Source: JAITWN01 sp050486285 (GTDB lineage: Bacteria; Pseudomonadota; Gammaproteobacteria; SZUA-140). From it: a stretch of DNA of 64,000 bases. Under the pieces are notes generated by a model that saw nothing but the letters and a program-made list of their open reading frames with translations, ran no database searches and was not told where the DNA came from. The DNA is taken from assembly GCA_050486285.1 (NCBI GenBank), contig JBJHCZ010000001.1, positions 394,615-458,614 on the forward strand. The letters run 5' to 3'. Position numbers and translations under genes: made by a program. Shown here piece after piece: positions 40,821 to 49,350 of the stretch; the stretch's first letter is position 1; each line of letters opens with the position of its first letter.

Positions 40821-42067
40821 GGGTCGTAGTTACGGATGATCTTCTCGGCCTGCAGCCGGAGCTCGGTATCGGGACGGTCGAAGCCGTCACGGGCGAGCGA
40901 TTCGCGCAGGTCCTCCTCGATGCGGGCCTGGTTCTGGCTGGTCGGGGGCACGATCGTTGCCGCGCGCACGAGACCGTCGCCGTCGATATCGTAATGATGC
41001 CAGAGCACGCCGCGCGGCGCCTCGGTCGCGGCCGAGGCCGCCCCGGCCCGCGGTCGGGCCTCGACGCAGGGGGTCGTCGTCGGCTCGTAATCGGCGAGCA
41101 GGCGAATCGCCTCCTGCACGGCGTAGAGGATCTCGACCGCCCGCGCGGTGATGCTGTGGAACATATTGCAATCCGGAAAACGGAGGCCCGCCGATGCGAC
41201 GACCCGGTGCACTGACGGTGGCAGGCGGTCGTGATTCAGATTCAGCCGCGCGAGCGGACCGCACAGATAGGGCCGTCCCTCGAGGTGCGCATGGAGCGCG
41301 GTCGAATGCGGGGCCTGGAATTCCCGCACATGAGCGGCGAAGTCCGCGCTGTCGAAGGCGAGGCCGCCGCTCGCATGCAGCCGGCCCTCGTTCATCGGAT
41401 ACTCGTCCGGGTGGCGGAGCGCGAATGACGTGAAATCGCCTTCGGAGGCCGGCAACTGCAGCGAGGCGCACCAGGCGACCAGCGCCTCGGCATCCGGCAA
41501 CGCCGCGCGCAGGCGCTCGAGCAGCGCATCGATCGCCGCGCGCGGCGGCGCGTGATGAAATCCGCCGACGCGGACGCCGACCGGATGCACCGAGCGACCG
41601 CCGAAGGCGCGGATGATCTCGTTGCCGGCGGCCTGCAGGCGCAGGCCGCGGCGGACCTCGGCCGGATGATCGCGCGCCATCTCGCGGACGCCCGGATAAC
41701 CGAGAAAGTCCGGCGCCGCGAGCAGGTGTACATGCAGGCTGTGGCTCTCGATCCATTCGCCGCAGTACAGCACGCGACGCATCGCGCGCACCCACGGGCC
41801 CGGCTCGATGCCGAAGATGCGTTCGATGGCATGGACCGCGCTCATCTGGTAGGCGACCGGACAGATCCCGCAGATACGGGCAACGATATCCGGGACCTCA
41901 TGCCACTCGCGGCCGACCAGCAGTTGCTCGAACAACCGCGGCGGCTCGTAGATGCGCAGGCGCAGGTCGGTGATGGCCCCGCGCTCGATGCGCAGGTGCA
42001 GCGCGCCCTCGCCCTCGACGCGGGCGAGCACCGGGACATGGATGTCGATGTCTCGCGTCCCGTCCAT
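40769..42067 (-). CDS. hydA: NiFe-hydrogenase large (alpha) subunit, group 3b type
   Basis: Carries the nickel-iron active site; 432 residues. The four nickel-ligating cysteines are in RICGICP (C66, C69) and DPCISCATH (C417, C420). The nine residues after H423 (FLKLTVERG) form the tail removed by the maturation protease, whose gene follows. The order beta-gamma-delta-alpha of this operon is that of archaeal sulfhydrogenase/group 3b NAD(P)-linked cytosolic enzymes. Four bases separate it from the small-subunit gene. Confidence 0.93.
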   Translation of the reverse strand: MDGTRDIDIHVPVLARVEGEGALHLRIERGAITDLRLRIYEPPRLFEQLLVGREWHEVPDIVARICGICPVAYQMSAVHAIERIFGIEPGPWVRAMRRVLYCGEWIESHSLHVHLLAAPDFLGYPGVREMARDHPAEVRRGLRLQAAGNEIIRAFGGRSVHPVGVRVGGFHHAPPRAAIDALLERLRAALPDAEALVAWCASLQLPASEGDFTSFALRHPDEYPMNEGRLHASGGLAFDSADFAAHVREFQAPHSTALHAHLEGRPYLCGPLARLNLNHDRLPPSVHRVVASAGLRFPDCNMFHSITARAVEILYAVQEAIRLLADYEPTTTPCVEARPRAGAASAATEAPRGVLWHHYDIDGDGLVRAATIVPPTSQNQARIEEDLRESLARDGFDRPDTELRLQAEKIIRNYDPCISCATHFLKLTVERG

Positions 42068-42070
42068 GAG

Positions 42071-42859
42071 TCAGTCCCGCTCGACGTCGCGACCGGCGGC
42101 GAGGAAGGCCGGCGCGCCGTTGTTGATGAAATGGAAGCGACGCGCGATCGCGTCCGGCACCAGGCCGAGCCCGCCGAGCCGGCGCTCCATCGCCTTCGCG
42201 TTGACGTTCTCGGCCGGGCCGTAGCAGGCATAGCAGTCGCGGCCGAAACGCGGGCAGATCGCGCCGCAGCCGGTCAGCGTGACCGGCCCCATGCACGGCA
42301 TCCCGCGCGCGACCAGCACGCAGACCGCGCCGCTGCGCTTGCATTCGAGACAGACCTTGTCGCGCTCGGGCGCGGGCAGCGTGCCGAACAGCAGCGCGCG
42401 CACCGCGCCGAGCACCTGACGGCCGTTGACCGGGCAGCCCCACAGTTCGAGGTCGACCTTGATATGGTCGCCGATCGCGGTCGAGGTCGCGAGACTGTCG
42501 ACATGCTGCGGGCTGGCATAGACGCGCTCCAGCCAGCGATCACCGTCCGCGGCGAGATTGCGCAGGGCCTGCAGGCCGCCGGCGGTCGCGCAGGCGCCGA
42601 TCGCCACGACGAAACGGCTGTGCGCGCGGATCGCGCGGATGCGCTCGCGTTCGTGGGCGGTCGATACGCTGCCCTCGATGAACGCGATGTCGACCTCGGC
42701 CTCGGGATCGACCGGGCCGGCCTCGGCGAAATGGGCGAGGTCGACGAGCTCCATCAGTTCGAGCAGCGGTTCGCCGAGATTCAGGAAGGCAAGCTGGCAG
42801 CCGTCGCAGGACGTGAACTTGTGGACCGCGACCCGCGGCTTGCCCTGCCCGGCGCTCAC
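42071..42859 (-). CDS. hydD: NiFe-hydrogenase small (delta) subunit
   Basis: Electron-transfer subunit holding iron-sulphur clusters; 262 residues. KFTSCDGCQ (C18, C21), IGACATAGG, GCPVNGRQ and cysteine-rich CLECKRSGAVC, then CGAICPRFGRDCYACYG, are cluster sites. No twin-arginine signal, so the enzyme is cytosolic. The start is a GTG at 42859 overlapping the gamma-subunit stop (GTGA); the longer frame to 43225 is a shadow. Confidence 0.93.
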   Translation of the reverse strand: MSAGQGKPRVAVHKFTSCDGCQLAFLNLGEPLLELMELVDLAHFAEAGPVDPEAEVDIAFIEGSVSTAHERERIRAIRAHSRFVVAIGACATAGGLQALRNLAADGDRWLERVYASPQHVDSLATSTAIGDHIKVDLELWGCPVNGRQVLGAVRALLFGTLPAPERDKVCLECKRSGAVCVLVARGMPCMGPVTLTGCGAICPRFGRDCYACYGPAENVNAKAMERRLGGLGLVPDAIARRFHFINNGAPAFLAAGRDVERD

Positions 42860-43725
42860 AGCGCCTTCACCGCGAGCAGGTCGCGCACTTCGTCGTAACG
42901 GAATACCGGCCCGTCGCGACAGACGAAACGCGGACCGAGCTGGCAATGGCCGCACTGGCGCACCGCGCAGTGCATGTTGCGCTCCATGCTGAGCCAGATG
43001 TCGGGGTCGGGGATGCCCCGCGCGTTCAGCGCGCGCGTCGCGGCGAGCATCATCCCTTCCGGCCCGCACAGCAGCGCGGCGGTCACGCCGGGTTTGAGCG
43101 CGATGCGGTCGAACAGCGTCGTCACCGGGCCGACATGCCACGGCCACAGCGGCCCGCCGCTGTCGGCCGCAATCAGCACCTCGGTATCGGGCTCGCGCGC
43201 CCAGGCCTCGTAACGCTCGCGCCACAGCAGGTCATCCGCATGCTTGACGCCCTGCACGATGGTCAGGCGGCCGTAGTCGGCGCGGCGGTTCAGCAGGTAA
43301 TGAATCACCGAGACGCTCGGCGCGCAGCCGAGTCCGCCGGTGATGACGACGACGTCACGCCCGCGCAGCGCTTCCATCGGCCAGCCCCGGCCATAGGGTC
43401 CGCGCAGCCCGATGCGGTCGCCGGGCGCGAGCGCGGCGAGCGTCGTCGTCACGCGACCGACGCGACGGATCGTGTGATCGAGCAGATCGCCGCCCCCGGG
43501 ATTCGACACCGGATCCGAGACGATCGAGATCGCGACCTCGCCGACGCCGAAGCGATAGAGCATGTTGAACTGGCCGGGCGCGAAGCGGTAGGCGCGCCTG
43601 ATCGCCGGATCGGTGAAGCGCAGCCGCAGCGTGAATACCGACGCCGATTCGTCGATGCGCTCGACGAGCTCGGCCTCGTGCGGCAGGTGCGGACCGGCCG
43701 CGGACTCAATCGGCGCACAGTGCAT
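42856..43725 (-). CDS. hydG: Hydrogenase gamma subunit, FAD/NAD(P)-binding
   Basis: Flavoprotein subunit of the ferredoxin-reductase family, 289 residues, passing electrons between the clusters and NAD(P). FAD-binding FAPGQFNMLYRFGVGEVAIS, nucleotide-binding VITGGLGCAPSVSVIHYL and a C-terminal 2Fe-2S site (CAVRQCGHCQLGPRFVC) are in the expected order. The ATG at 43725 overlaps the beta-subunit gene by 20 bases. A longer reading to 43812 is not supported. Confidence 0.92.
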   Translation of the reverse strand: MHCAPIESAAGPHLPHEAELVERIDESASVFTLRLRFTDPAIRRAYRFAPGQFNMLYRFGVGEVAISIVSDPVSNPGGGDLLDHTIRRVGRVTTTLAALAPGDRIGLRGPYGRGWPMEALRGRDVVVITGGLGCAPSVSVIHYLLNRRADYGRLTIVQGVKHADDLLWRERYEAWAREPDTEVLIAADSGGPLWPWHVGPVTTLFDRIALKPGVTAALLCGPEGMMLAATRALNARGIPDPDIWLSMERNMHCAVRQCGHCQLGPRFVCRDGPVFRYDEVRDLLAVKAL

Positions 43726-44803
43726 GGGTCTCCTCGGTGAGGTCGATGCCGGCCGGACACCAGGCGATGCAGCGCCCGCAGCCGACGCAGCCCGAGCGAC
43801 CGTATTGCGCATGCCAGCCGCCGAGCTTGTGGGTCAGCCATTGCCGATAACGCTCGCGCGTGCCGGGTCGCACGACCAGGCCATGGATATAGCTGTGACC
43901 CTCCGTGAAGCAGGAATCCCATTCGCGGACATGCTCGCTGGCCTCGCCGGACAGCGCCGGGGACTCGCGCTCGCTGTAACAGAAACAGGTCGGGCAGACC
44001 GAGGTGCAGTTCGTGCACGACAGGCAGCGCGCGGCGACCGCGTCCCAGCGCGGGTGATCGAGACGCGCGAACAGCGTCTGTTCGAGGTCGCGTCCCGGCA
44101 GCGTGCGGGTCTGACGGCGCGCGCCGGCATCGATCTCCGCGCGCGCCGCGGCAATTTGCGTCGCCTGCGCGCCGCCGGTCGTCAGCCGCGACAGCAGGTC
44201 TTCGCCGCGCGCGCTGCCGGCCGCGATCAGATAGCCGTCATCGAGTTCGGACAGGACGAGATCATGACCCGCGCGGATTTCCGGGCCGTCGCCGGTGGAC
44301 GCGCAGAAACAGGTGTCGGCCGGGTGCGTGCAATGAACGCCGACCAGCAGGAGACCTTCCCGGCGCGCGACATAACGCGGATCGGGGTGAGGTCCGTCGC
44401 GAAAATGGGCATCGTTCAGCGCCAGCGCGGCGAGATCGCAGGCACGAACGCCGATGACCGCGAGCGGCGCTTCGGCGGCCTGCGCCGGCGTGAACGCCAG
44501 CCGCCCGCCGGCATCGCGCGTGACCGACCACAGGACCTCGGCCGGTCGGAACAGCCAGGGCTTGAGCGCCTGGGGGCCGTTGGCCCAGGCGAAGCGACGA
44601 CCGTCGCCTTGACGGATCAGGCGATATTCGCCCGGCTGCTGGCGATCGCGCACGCCGACCGGCAGTTCATCCGCCGACGCGATGTCTTCGTAGACGATTG
44701 CGCCGTCGCGTACCCGCGGACCGATGCAGCGATAACCCGACTGTTTCAGTAAGGCGATCAGGTCATCGAGACCTGCGCGGGCGAGAAATCGGGGGTCCGG
44801 CAT
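43706..44803 (-). CDS. hydB: Hydrogenase beta subunit, 4Fe-4S protein
   Basis: Iron-sulphur subunit of 365 residues. Two ferredoxin-type cluster sites, CLSCTNCTSVCPTCFC (about 255-270) and CVGCGRCIAWCPAGID (about 338-353), are preceded by a domain also found in anaerobic sulphite reductase subunit A (VIGVRACDLAALALND and CTHPADTCFCAS). First gene of the hydrogenase operon, divergent from hypC. Confidence 0.92.
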   Translation of the reverse strand: MPDPRFLARAGLDDLIALLKQSGYRCIGPRVRDGAIVYEDIASADELPVGVRDRQQPGEYRLIRQGDGRRFAWANGPQALKPWLFRPAEVLWSVTRDAGGRLAFTPAQAAEAPLAVIGVRACDLAALALNDAHFRDGPHPDPRYVARREGLLLVGVHCTHPADTCFCASTGDGPEIRAGHDLVLSELDDGYLIAAGSARGEDLLSRLTTGGAQATQIAAARAEIDAGARRQTRTLPGRDLEQTLFARLDHPRWDAVAARCLSCTNCTSVCPTCFCYSERESPALSGEASEHVREWDSCFTEGHSYIHGLVVRPGTRERYRQWLTHKLGGWHAQYGRSGCVGCGRCIAWCPAGIDLTEETHALCAD

Positions 44804-44889
44804 ATGGCAGACGCTTCCGGTTGGCGCTATAGTCGATTCGAAGACCCGGAGTCATTATACGGGAAGCACGAACGGGGAACGCAAATCGG
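44804..44889. promoter_or_regulatory. Divergent promoter region, hydrogenase and hypCAD
   Basis: The 86 bases between hydB (minus) and hypC (plus). On the minus strand TATAAT (44859-44854) lies 51 bases from the hydB ATG, without a good -35. On the plus strand TATAGT (44828-44833) could serve hypC. No sigma54 -24/-12 pair of acceptable quality was found. Promoters overlap, so the two operons may be co-regulated. Confidence 0.45.
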
Positions 44890-45120
44890 ATGTGCCTCGC
44901 GCTGCCCATGCGCATCGTTTCGGTCTCGGGCACGCTCGCCTGCTGCGAGGCCGGCGGCGTCGAACGCGACGTCGATCTCTGGCTGCTTCGTGATCAGTCG
45001 ATCGGCCCCGGCGATTACGTGCTGGTCCACGTCGGCTATGCGATCCAGACGGTCGATGCCGAGGCCGCGCGCGCGACCCGCGCCCTGTTCGAGGAGGCGG
45101 AGCGTCGCCGGGATGCATGA
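44890..45120 (+). CDS. hypC: Hydrogenase maturation factor HypC
   Basis: Small chaperone of 76 residues that, with HypD, assembles the Fe(CN)2CO unit. It begins MCLALPMRI; the second residue, a cysteine, is the essential ligand. VLVHVGYAIQTVDA is the conserved C-terminal block. The hypA ATG lies seven bases before the end of this gene. Confidence 0.95.
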   Translation: MCLALPMRIVSVSGTLACCEAGGVERDVDLWLLRDQSIGPGDYVLVHVGYAIQTVDAEAARATRALFEEAERRRDA

Positions 45121-45472
45121 GCGCGCGACCTGTCTCAGCCTGCTGGAACGCGCCCTCGAGATCGGCCGGCGTCACGATGCCGTCGCGATCCGCTCGCTGC
45201 GCGTCGAGGTGGGCGTGCTCTGCGGTCACGATCCCGTTCATCTCGCCGCCGATTTCGCCGCAATCGCCAGCGGGACCACGGCGGCCGGCGCGCGCCTCGA
45301 GTTCGTGCGGATCCCGCTGCGCATCCATTGCCCCGCCTGTGGTCGTGACAGCGACGTCAGCGCGGAGCGAACCGACTGTCCGGCCTGCGGCCTGGCGGAC
45401 ACCCGGCTCATCGACGGTGTCGAGCTGCGTCTGGTCGATGTCGGGCTCGCGCTCGCCGGAGACACCCGATGA
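45113..45472 (+). CDS. hypA: Hydrogenase nickel-incorporation protein HypA
   Basis: Nickel and zinc protein of 119 residues. MHE at the N-terminus supplies the nickel-binding histidine, and two CPAC pairs (HCPACGRDSD and DCPACGLADT) form the zinc site. The ATG at 45113 overlaps hypC by eight bases; four bases overlap with hypD at the other end. Its usual partner HypB is not encoded in the window. Confidence 0.94.
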   Translation: MHERATCLSLLERALEIGRRHDAVAIRSLRVEVGVLCGHDPVHLAADFAAIASGTTAAGARLEFVRIPLRIHCPACGRDSDVSAERTDCPACGLADTRLIDGVELRLVDVGLALAGDTR

Positions 45473-46629
45473 ACACCGCACGCGAATGGCTCGCGGCCAT
45501 TCGAAGCGAAGCGCCGGCGACGCGGTTTCGCGTCATGAACGTCTGCGGTGGCCATGAGCGCGCGCTGACGATGGCCGGCCTGCGCAGCGCGCTGCCGGAA
45601 ACGATCGAGTTGATCCCCGGCCCGGGCTGCCCGGTTTGCGTCTGTCCGGAACAGGATCTGCACGATGCGATCGCGATCGCGCTGCGCGACGATGTCACCC
45701 TGCTCGCCTTCGGCGATCTCCTGCGCGCGCCGGTCAATGTCGCGAAGGGCGACCCGCGCTCGCTCGAGGACGCGCGCGCCGCCGGCGCCGACATCCGGCC
45801 GATCGCGTCGCCGGCCGAGGCGATCGCCATTGCCAGGCACGAACCCGACCGCAGCCTCGTGTTCCTCGCTGCCGGATTTGAAACGACGATGGCGCCGGTC
45901 GCGGCGATGCTCGCGAGCGCCGCGGATCGCGGCGGATTGCCCGCCAATCTGTCCGTCCTGCTCGCCGGTCGTCGTACCGCGCCTGCGGTTGCGATGCTGC
46001 TCGAGTCCGGCGACAGCGCGATCGACGCGCTGATCGCCCCGGGCCATGTCGCCACCGTGATCGGCGCGGAGGAATGGCGCTTCGTCCCGGAACAGCATCG
46101 CCTGCCCTGCGCCATTGCCGGCTTCACGCCGGAATCGCTGCTCACCGCCCTGCTCGCGCTGTTGCGCCAGCAGGCGGATGGCCGCTGCGCGCTCGACAAC
46201 TGCTATCCGGAATCGGTACGCCCCGACGGCAACCCCGTCGCGCGCGACTGTCTCGACCGGGTCATGGCCGTCGTCGACGCGGAGTGGCGCGGCATCGGCG
46301 TGATCCCGCGCTCCGGTTACGCGCTGCGCCCGGCCTTCGCGAACCACGATGCCCGTCTGCGTCATCCGCTGCAGCCGTCGGAACGCCGCCGCGCCGGCGA
46401 GATGCCGCCGGGCTGCGACTGCGCCGGCGTCGTGCTCGGCCGCATCGCGCCGGATCGCTGTCGACTCTACGGCACCGCGTGCACCCCGCGCACGCCGATC
46501 GGCCCGTGCATGGTCTCCGACGAAGGCGCCTGCCGGATCTGGTGGCACGCCGGCGAGACATCACAATCCCGACTGCCGTCGGCGGACTCGCCTGGCCGCA
46601 CCACAACGATCACGGGAAGCCCGTGGTGA
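45469..46629 (+). CDS. hypD: Hydrogenase maturation factor HypD
   Basis: Iron-sulphur scaffold for the Fe(CN)2CO unit, 386 residues. NVCGGHE, GPGCPVCVCP, GFETT and the C-terminal CDCAGVVLGR and CTPRTPIGPCMVS blocks are the family motifs. The last residues (SPW) are encoded by the left arm of a long inverted repeat that starts at 46616, so the C-terminus beyond about residue 365 is not conserved. Confidence 0.95.
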   Translation: MNTAREWLAAIRSEAPATRFRVMNVCGGHERALTMAGLRSALPETIELIPGPGCPVCVCPEQDLHDAIAIALRDDVTLLAFGDLLRAPVNVAKGDPRSLEDARAAGADIRPIASPAEAIAIARHEPDRSLVFLAAGFETTMAPVAAMLASAADRGGLPANLSVLLAGRRTAPAVAMLLESGDSAIDALIAPGHVATVIGAEEWRFVPEQHRLPCAIAGFTPESLLTALLALLRQQADGRCALDNCYPESVRPDGNPVARDCLDRVMAVVDAEWRGIGVIPRSGYALRPAFANHDARLRHPLQPSERRRAGEMPPGCDCAGVVLGRIAPDRCRLYGTACTPRTPIGPCMVSDEGACRIWWHAGETSQSRLPSADSPGRTTTITGSPW

Positions 46630-46720
46630 GGCCGTTACGGGACCTTCCGCCGCAGGGATGCGGCGGTGAGCTACAGGGATGTATTCACGCGTGTCCCGTA
46701 ACGGCCTCACCACCGGCTTC
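46616..46720. repeat. Type C palindromic element after hypD
   Basis: Arms of 27 bases (46616-46642 and 46694-46720) pair with one mismatch. The interior contains two small hairpins: ccgccgc-agggat-gcggcgg, then gtga...tcac around ctacagggatgtat. The CAGGGATG-type core recurs in altered form at 47976-48028, but with unrelated arms. hypD ends inside the left arm; usp starts 58 bases downstream. Confidence 0.85.
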
Positions 46721-46778
46721 GAGCCACTGATACAGGCCCGTCACCGACGGCGGTCGGACAACTTCGGAGAAGATGCAC

Positions 46779-47222
46779 ATGTCCTACTCACATATGCTCG
46801 TCGCAATCGACTTCTCGGAGGCGACCGATCGCATCGTGCGGCGCGCGCTCGAACTCGCGAAAACGCTCGATGCGCGAATCACGCTGCTGCATGTCATCGA
46901 CTACCTGCCGCCGCTCGGATTCGCCGACGACTTCTCGCCGTCGCCGGCGGTACTGATCGACGAACAGGAACTGATCGCGAACGGCAAACGATCCCTCGAC
47001 GAGATCGTCGCGCGGCTCAGGCTGCCGACGGACCTGCCGCGCGTCGTCCTGATCGGCTCGCCGAAGCAGGAGATCGTCCGCGCCGCGACCGATCACGGCG
47101 CCGACCTGATCGTCATCGGCTCGCACGGCATCCGCGGACTCAGCCGCCTGCTCGGCACAACCGCGAGCGGCGTCCTCAACGACGCGGTCTGCGACGTGCT
47201 CGCGGTTCGCATCGGCGTATGA
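46779..47222 (+). CDS. Universal stress protein (UspA family)
   Basis: Nucleotide-binding stress protein, 147 residues. YSHMLVAIDFSEATD at the N-terminus and GSHGIRGLSRLLGTTAS near the C-terminus form the ATP-binding pattern, so it belongs to the ATP-binding subgroup. The ATG at 46779 has GGAGA eight bases upstream; the ATG at 46773 is too close to it. The stop overlaps the pcm start (ATGA). Confidence 0.93.
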   Translation: MSYSHMLVAIDFSEATDRIVRRALELAKTLDARITLLHVIDYLPPLGFADDFSPSPAVLIDEQELIANGKRSLDEIVARLRLPTDLPRVVLIGSPKQEIVRAATDHGADLIVIGSHGIRGLSRLLGTTASGVLNDAVCDVLAVRIGV

Positions 47223-47923
47223 CCCCCGACGCCGGCCGGGAACGCGAAGACGAACGCGAGGCCCTGCTCGCGATCATCGACGACGAGATCACCGCGACCG
47301 CGCGCCACACCGGCGTGCGCAGGCTGAGCCCGCGCGTCCGCGCGGCCCTGCTGGCGACGCCGCGCCATCGATTCGTTCCTGTCGACCTGCAGACATTCGC
47401 GTACGAAAACCGCCCGCTCGGCATCGGCGGCGGGCAGACGATCTCGCAGCCCTACATCGTCGCGCTGATGACCGAACTGCTTGCGCTCGGGCCCGGCGCG
47501 CGCGTGCTCGAGATCGGCACCGGCTCCGGCTACCAGGCCGCGGTGCTCGCCGCGATCGCCGGCGAAGTCTTCAGCATCGAGACCCGGCCGGAACTCGCCG
47601 CCGCCGCGGCCGCGGCCTTGCGCGCGCTCGGACTCGGCAATGTCGAGACCCGGGTCGGCGACGGCAGCCTCGGCTGGCCCGAACACGCGCCGTATGACGC
47701 GATCATCGTCACCGCGGCGCCGCGCCGCGTGCCGACGGCGCTGGTCGAGCAGCTGAAACCCGGCGGCCGGCTCGTCATCCCGATCGGCGCGCCGGGCGAT
47801 GTCCAGGAACTCGAAGTCATCACCCGGCTCCCCGACGGCGCGACGACCCGCCGCGACATCCTGCCCGTCGCCTTCGTACCCCTGGTCAGTGAAGCCGATG
47901 ACAGCCACGCGCAAGGCGGCTGA
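47219..47923 (+). CDS. pcm: Protein-L-isoaspartate O-methyltransferase
   Basis: Repairs isoaspartyl residues in aged proteins using S-adenosylmethionine; 234 residues. VLEIGTGSGYQAAVLA is the cofactor-binding motif, and RHRFVP, GGGQTISQPYIVALM and DAIIVTAAPRRVP are family blocks. The ATG at 47219 overlaps the usp stop, so the two stress genes are coupled. Confidence 0.95.
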   Translation: MTPDAGREREDEREALLAIIDDEITATARHTGVRRLSPRVRAALLATPRHRFVPVDLQTFAYENRPLGIGGGQTISQPYIVALMTELLALGPGARVLEIGTGSGYQAAVLAAIAGEVFSIETRPELAAAAAAALRALGLGNVETRVGDGSLGWPEHAPYDAIIVTAAPRRVPTALVEQLKPGGRLVIPIGAPGDVQELEVITRLPDGATTRRDILPVAFVPLVSEADDSHAQGG

Positions 47924-47946
47924 GGAACCGGCACTACCTGACAGGA

Positions 47947-48057
47947 GGGCCCGTGCCGGTCGGGTCTTTTCAGGAGCCTGCGAGACAGGAGGTCTCGCCG
48001 GCAGCCCCCAGGGACGGGTTCATGGCGGTCCTGAAAAGACCCGACCGGCACGGGCCC
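47947..48057. repeat. Type C-like palindromic element between convergent genes
   Basis: Perfect 29-base arms (47947-47975 and 48029-48057) enclose 53 bases with the small hairpin gagac-aggag-gtctc and a segment (cagggacgggttcatggcg) similar to the core of 46643-46693. It lies between the pcm stop (47923) and the end of the cytochrome gene (48088) on the other strand and could terminate both. Confidence 0.85.
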
Positions 48058-48087
48058 GGATCTGCGAAGGTTCCCGACTCGGTATCG

Positions 48088-48546
48088 TCAGGGAGCCGAT
48101 CCGACGCCGTCGAACTGCCGCGTCAGCGCCTCCTGATATTCGCGTTCGCGCCTCGGCCAGCGACTCCGGATATAGGCCAGCACATCGCGAATCTCCCCGT
48201 CCTCGAGGATGCCGTCAAAGGCCGGCATGTCGCTCGGATAATCCTCCGGCGCGTGCGGCGGCACCATGCCGTATTTCGTGATCTCGAACAGCATCGAATC
48301 CGGATGGTGCCAGGTATGTCCCGAGGCATCGTGCGGCGGCGCCGGCAGGCGGCCGTCGGGACGGCGCACCTGCCAGTCCGGTTCGCCCTCGAGCTGCCTG
48401 CCGTGACACTGCGCGCAATGCAGCGCATAGATCTCCGCCCCGCGCTCGAGCCGCGGGTCGGCGCCGCAGGCCGCGAGCAGCGGCAACAGCATCAGCAGGG
48501 GGAGCTTGCGCGGGACACGCACGGACGGAGGAACGGTTGACTGCAT
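48088..48546 (-). CDS. Cytochrome c lipoprotein
   Basis: Predicted monohaem c-type cytochrome, 152 residues, anchored by a lipid. The lipobox is LLAAC (cysteine about residue 27) after a hydrophobic signal. The haem site is CAQCH (about 44-48) and the likely axial methionine is in SDMPAFDG. The C-terminus (DVLAYIRSRWP) is the usual cytochrome c helix. A TATAGT sequence (48560-48555) ends nine bases before the ATG at 48546, which would give a leaderless message unless translation starts at an internal ATG. Electron partner unknown. Confidence 0.88.
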   Translation of the reverse strand: MQSTVPPSVRVPRKLPLLMLLPLLAACGADPRLERGAEIYALHCAQCHGRQLEGEPDWQVRRPDGRLPAPPHDASGHTWHHPDSMLFEITKYGMVPPHAPEDYPSDMPAFDGILEDGEIRDVLAYIRSRWPRREREYQEALTRQFDGVGSAP

Positions 48547-48614
48547 CGCGATTGACTATACCATGGGAGGCATCATTCACTGCGGTCAACGCCGGGTTCC
48601 GGCAGGAGCAGATC

Positions 48615-48965
48615 ATGAGTGACTTGGCCAGCAGCCGCTGCGAGGCCTGCCGCGCCGACGCGCCGCGGGTCACCGACGACGAAATCGCGCGCTATCATCC
48701 CGACGTCCCCGATTGGGAGATCGTCGAGCGCGGCGGCATCCGCATGCTCGAGCGCAACTACAAGTTCCGCAATTTCGTCGATGCCCTCGCCTTCACCAAT
48801 GCCGTCGGCGCGATCGCCGAGGAGGAAGGCCACCACCCCGATCTCCTGACCGCCTGGGGCAAGGTCACCGTGACCTGGTGGTCGCACAAGATCAAGGGCC
48901 TCCACCGCAACGACTTCGTGATGGCCGCGAAATGCGATCGGATCTATGGGGTCAGAGTCATTTGA
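48615..48965 (+). CDS. phhB: 4a-hydroxytetrahydrobiopterin dehydratase
   Basis: Pterin dehydratase of 116 residues (PCD/DCoH family). EEEGHHPDLL and the tryptophan- and lysine-rich TWWSHKIKGLHRNDF block hold the catalytic histidines and aspartate. GGCAGGAG lies upstream of the ATG at 48615, better placed than the ATG at 48537. The last residues (GVRVI) come from the left arm of the type A element at 48948-49020. No phenylalanine hydroxylase gene is adjacent. Confidence 0.92.
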   Translation: MSDLASSRCEACRADAPRVTDDEIARYHPDVPDWEIVERGGIRMLERNYKFRNFVDALAFTNAVGAIAEEEGHHPDLLTAWGKVTVTWWSHKIKGLHRNDFVMAAKCDRIYGVRVI

Positions 48966-49020
48966 TCACCGGGATCATCCGGCCCGACTGATGCAATTTC
49001 GATCAAACGACTCTGACCCC
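48948..49020. repeat. Type A palindromic element, long form
   Basis: 20-base arms with one mismatch (ggggtcagagtcatttgatc on the left) around 33 bases that begin acc and end ttc, as in the other long copies. The phhB stop codon (TGA, 48963-48965) is within the left arm. The dodecin gene ends 22 bases past it on the other strand. Confidence 0.9.
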
Positions 49021-49042
49021 ATCGGTCGGTTCCAACCGCCTG

Positions 49043-49249
49043 TTAATCGAGCGTGAAGCCGACCTTCATCGTGACCTGGTAATGGTCGACCTTGCCGTCC
49101 TCGATATGGCCGCGGACACTGACCACCTCGAACCAGCGCATGTTCCGCAGCGTCTTCGACGCGCGCGCGAGCGCCGTCTCGATCGCCGCCTCGACAGACT
49201 TCTGCGACGAGCCGGTGAGTTCAATCGTTTTATAAACATGATTGGCCAT
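49043..49249 (-). CDS. Dodecin
   Basis: Dodecameric flavin-storage protein, 68 residues. MANHVYKTIELTGSS and the following strand-helix pattern (IETALARASKTLRNMRWFEV, then YQVTMKVGFTLD) fit dodecins. The ATG at 49249 has AAGGAG nine bases upstream; the longer frame to 49330 is unsupported. Its stop faces phhB. Confidence 0.94.
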   Translation of the reverse strand: MANHVYKTIELTGSSQKSVEAAIETALARASKTLRNMRWFEVVSVRGHIEDGKVDHYQVTMKVGFTLD

Positions 49250-49350
49250 TTTATTGATCTCCTTGGTATAGTTTCTGTCGAAACACCGGGGCGCGACGGG
49301 CGCGCAACGATGCCGGGGCGGCGTCGCCACCGCAAGCTTATCATTGGATC

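Noticed and set aside
44804..44889. Sigma54 promoter for hydrogenase or hyp genes
   Set aside because: A TGGCA sequence exists (44805) but the -12 position reads TTCC instead of TTGC.
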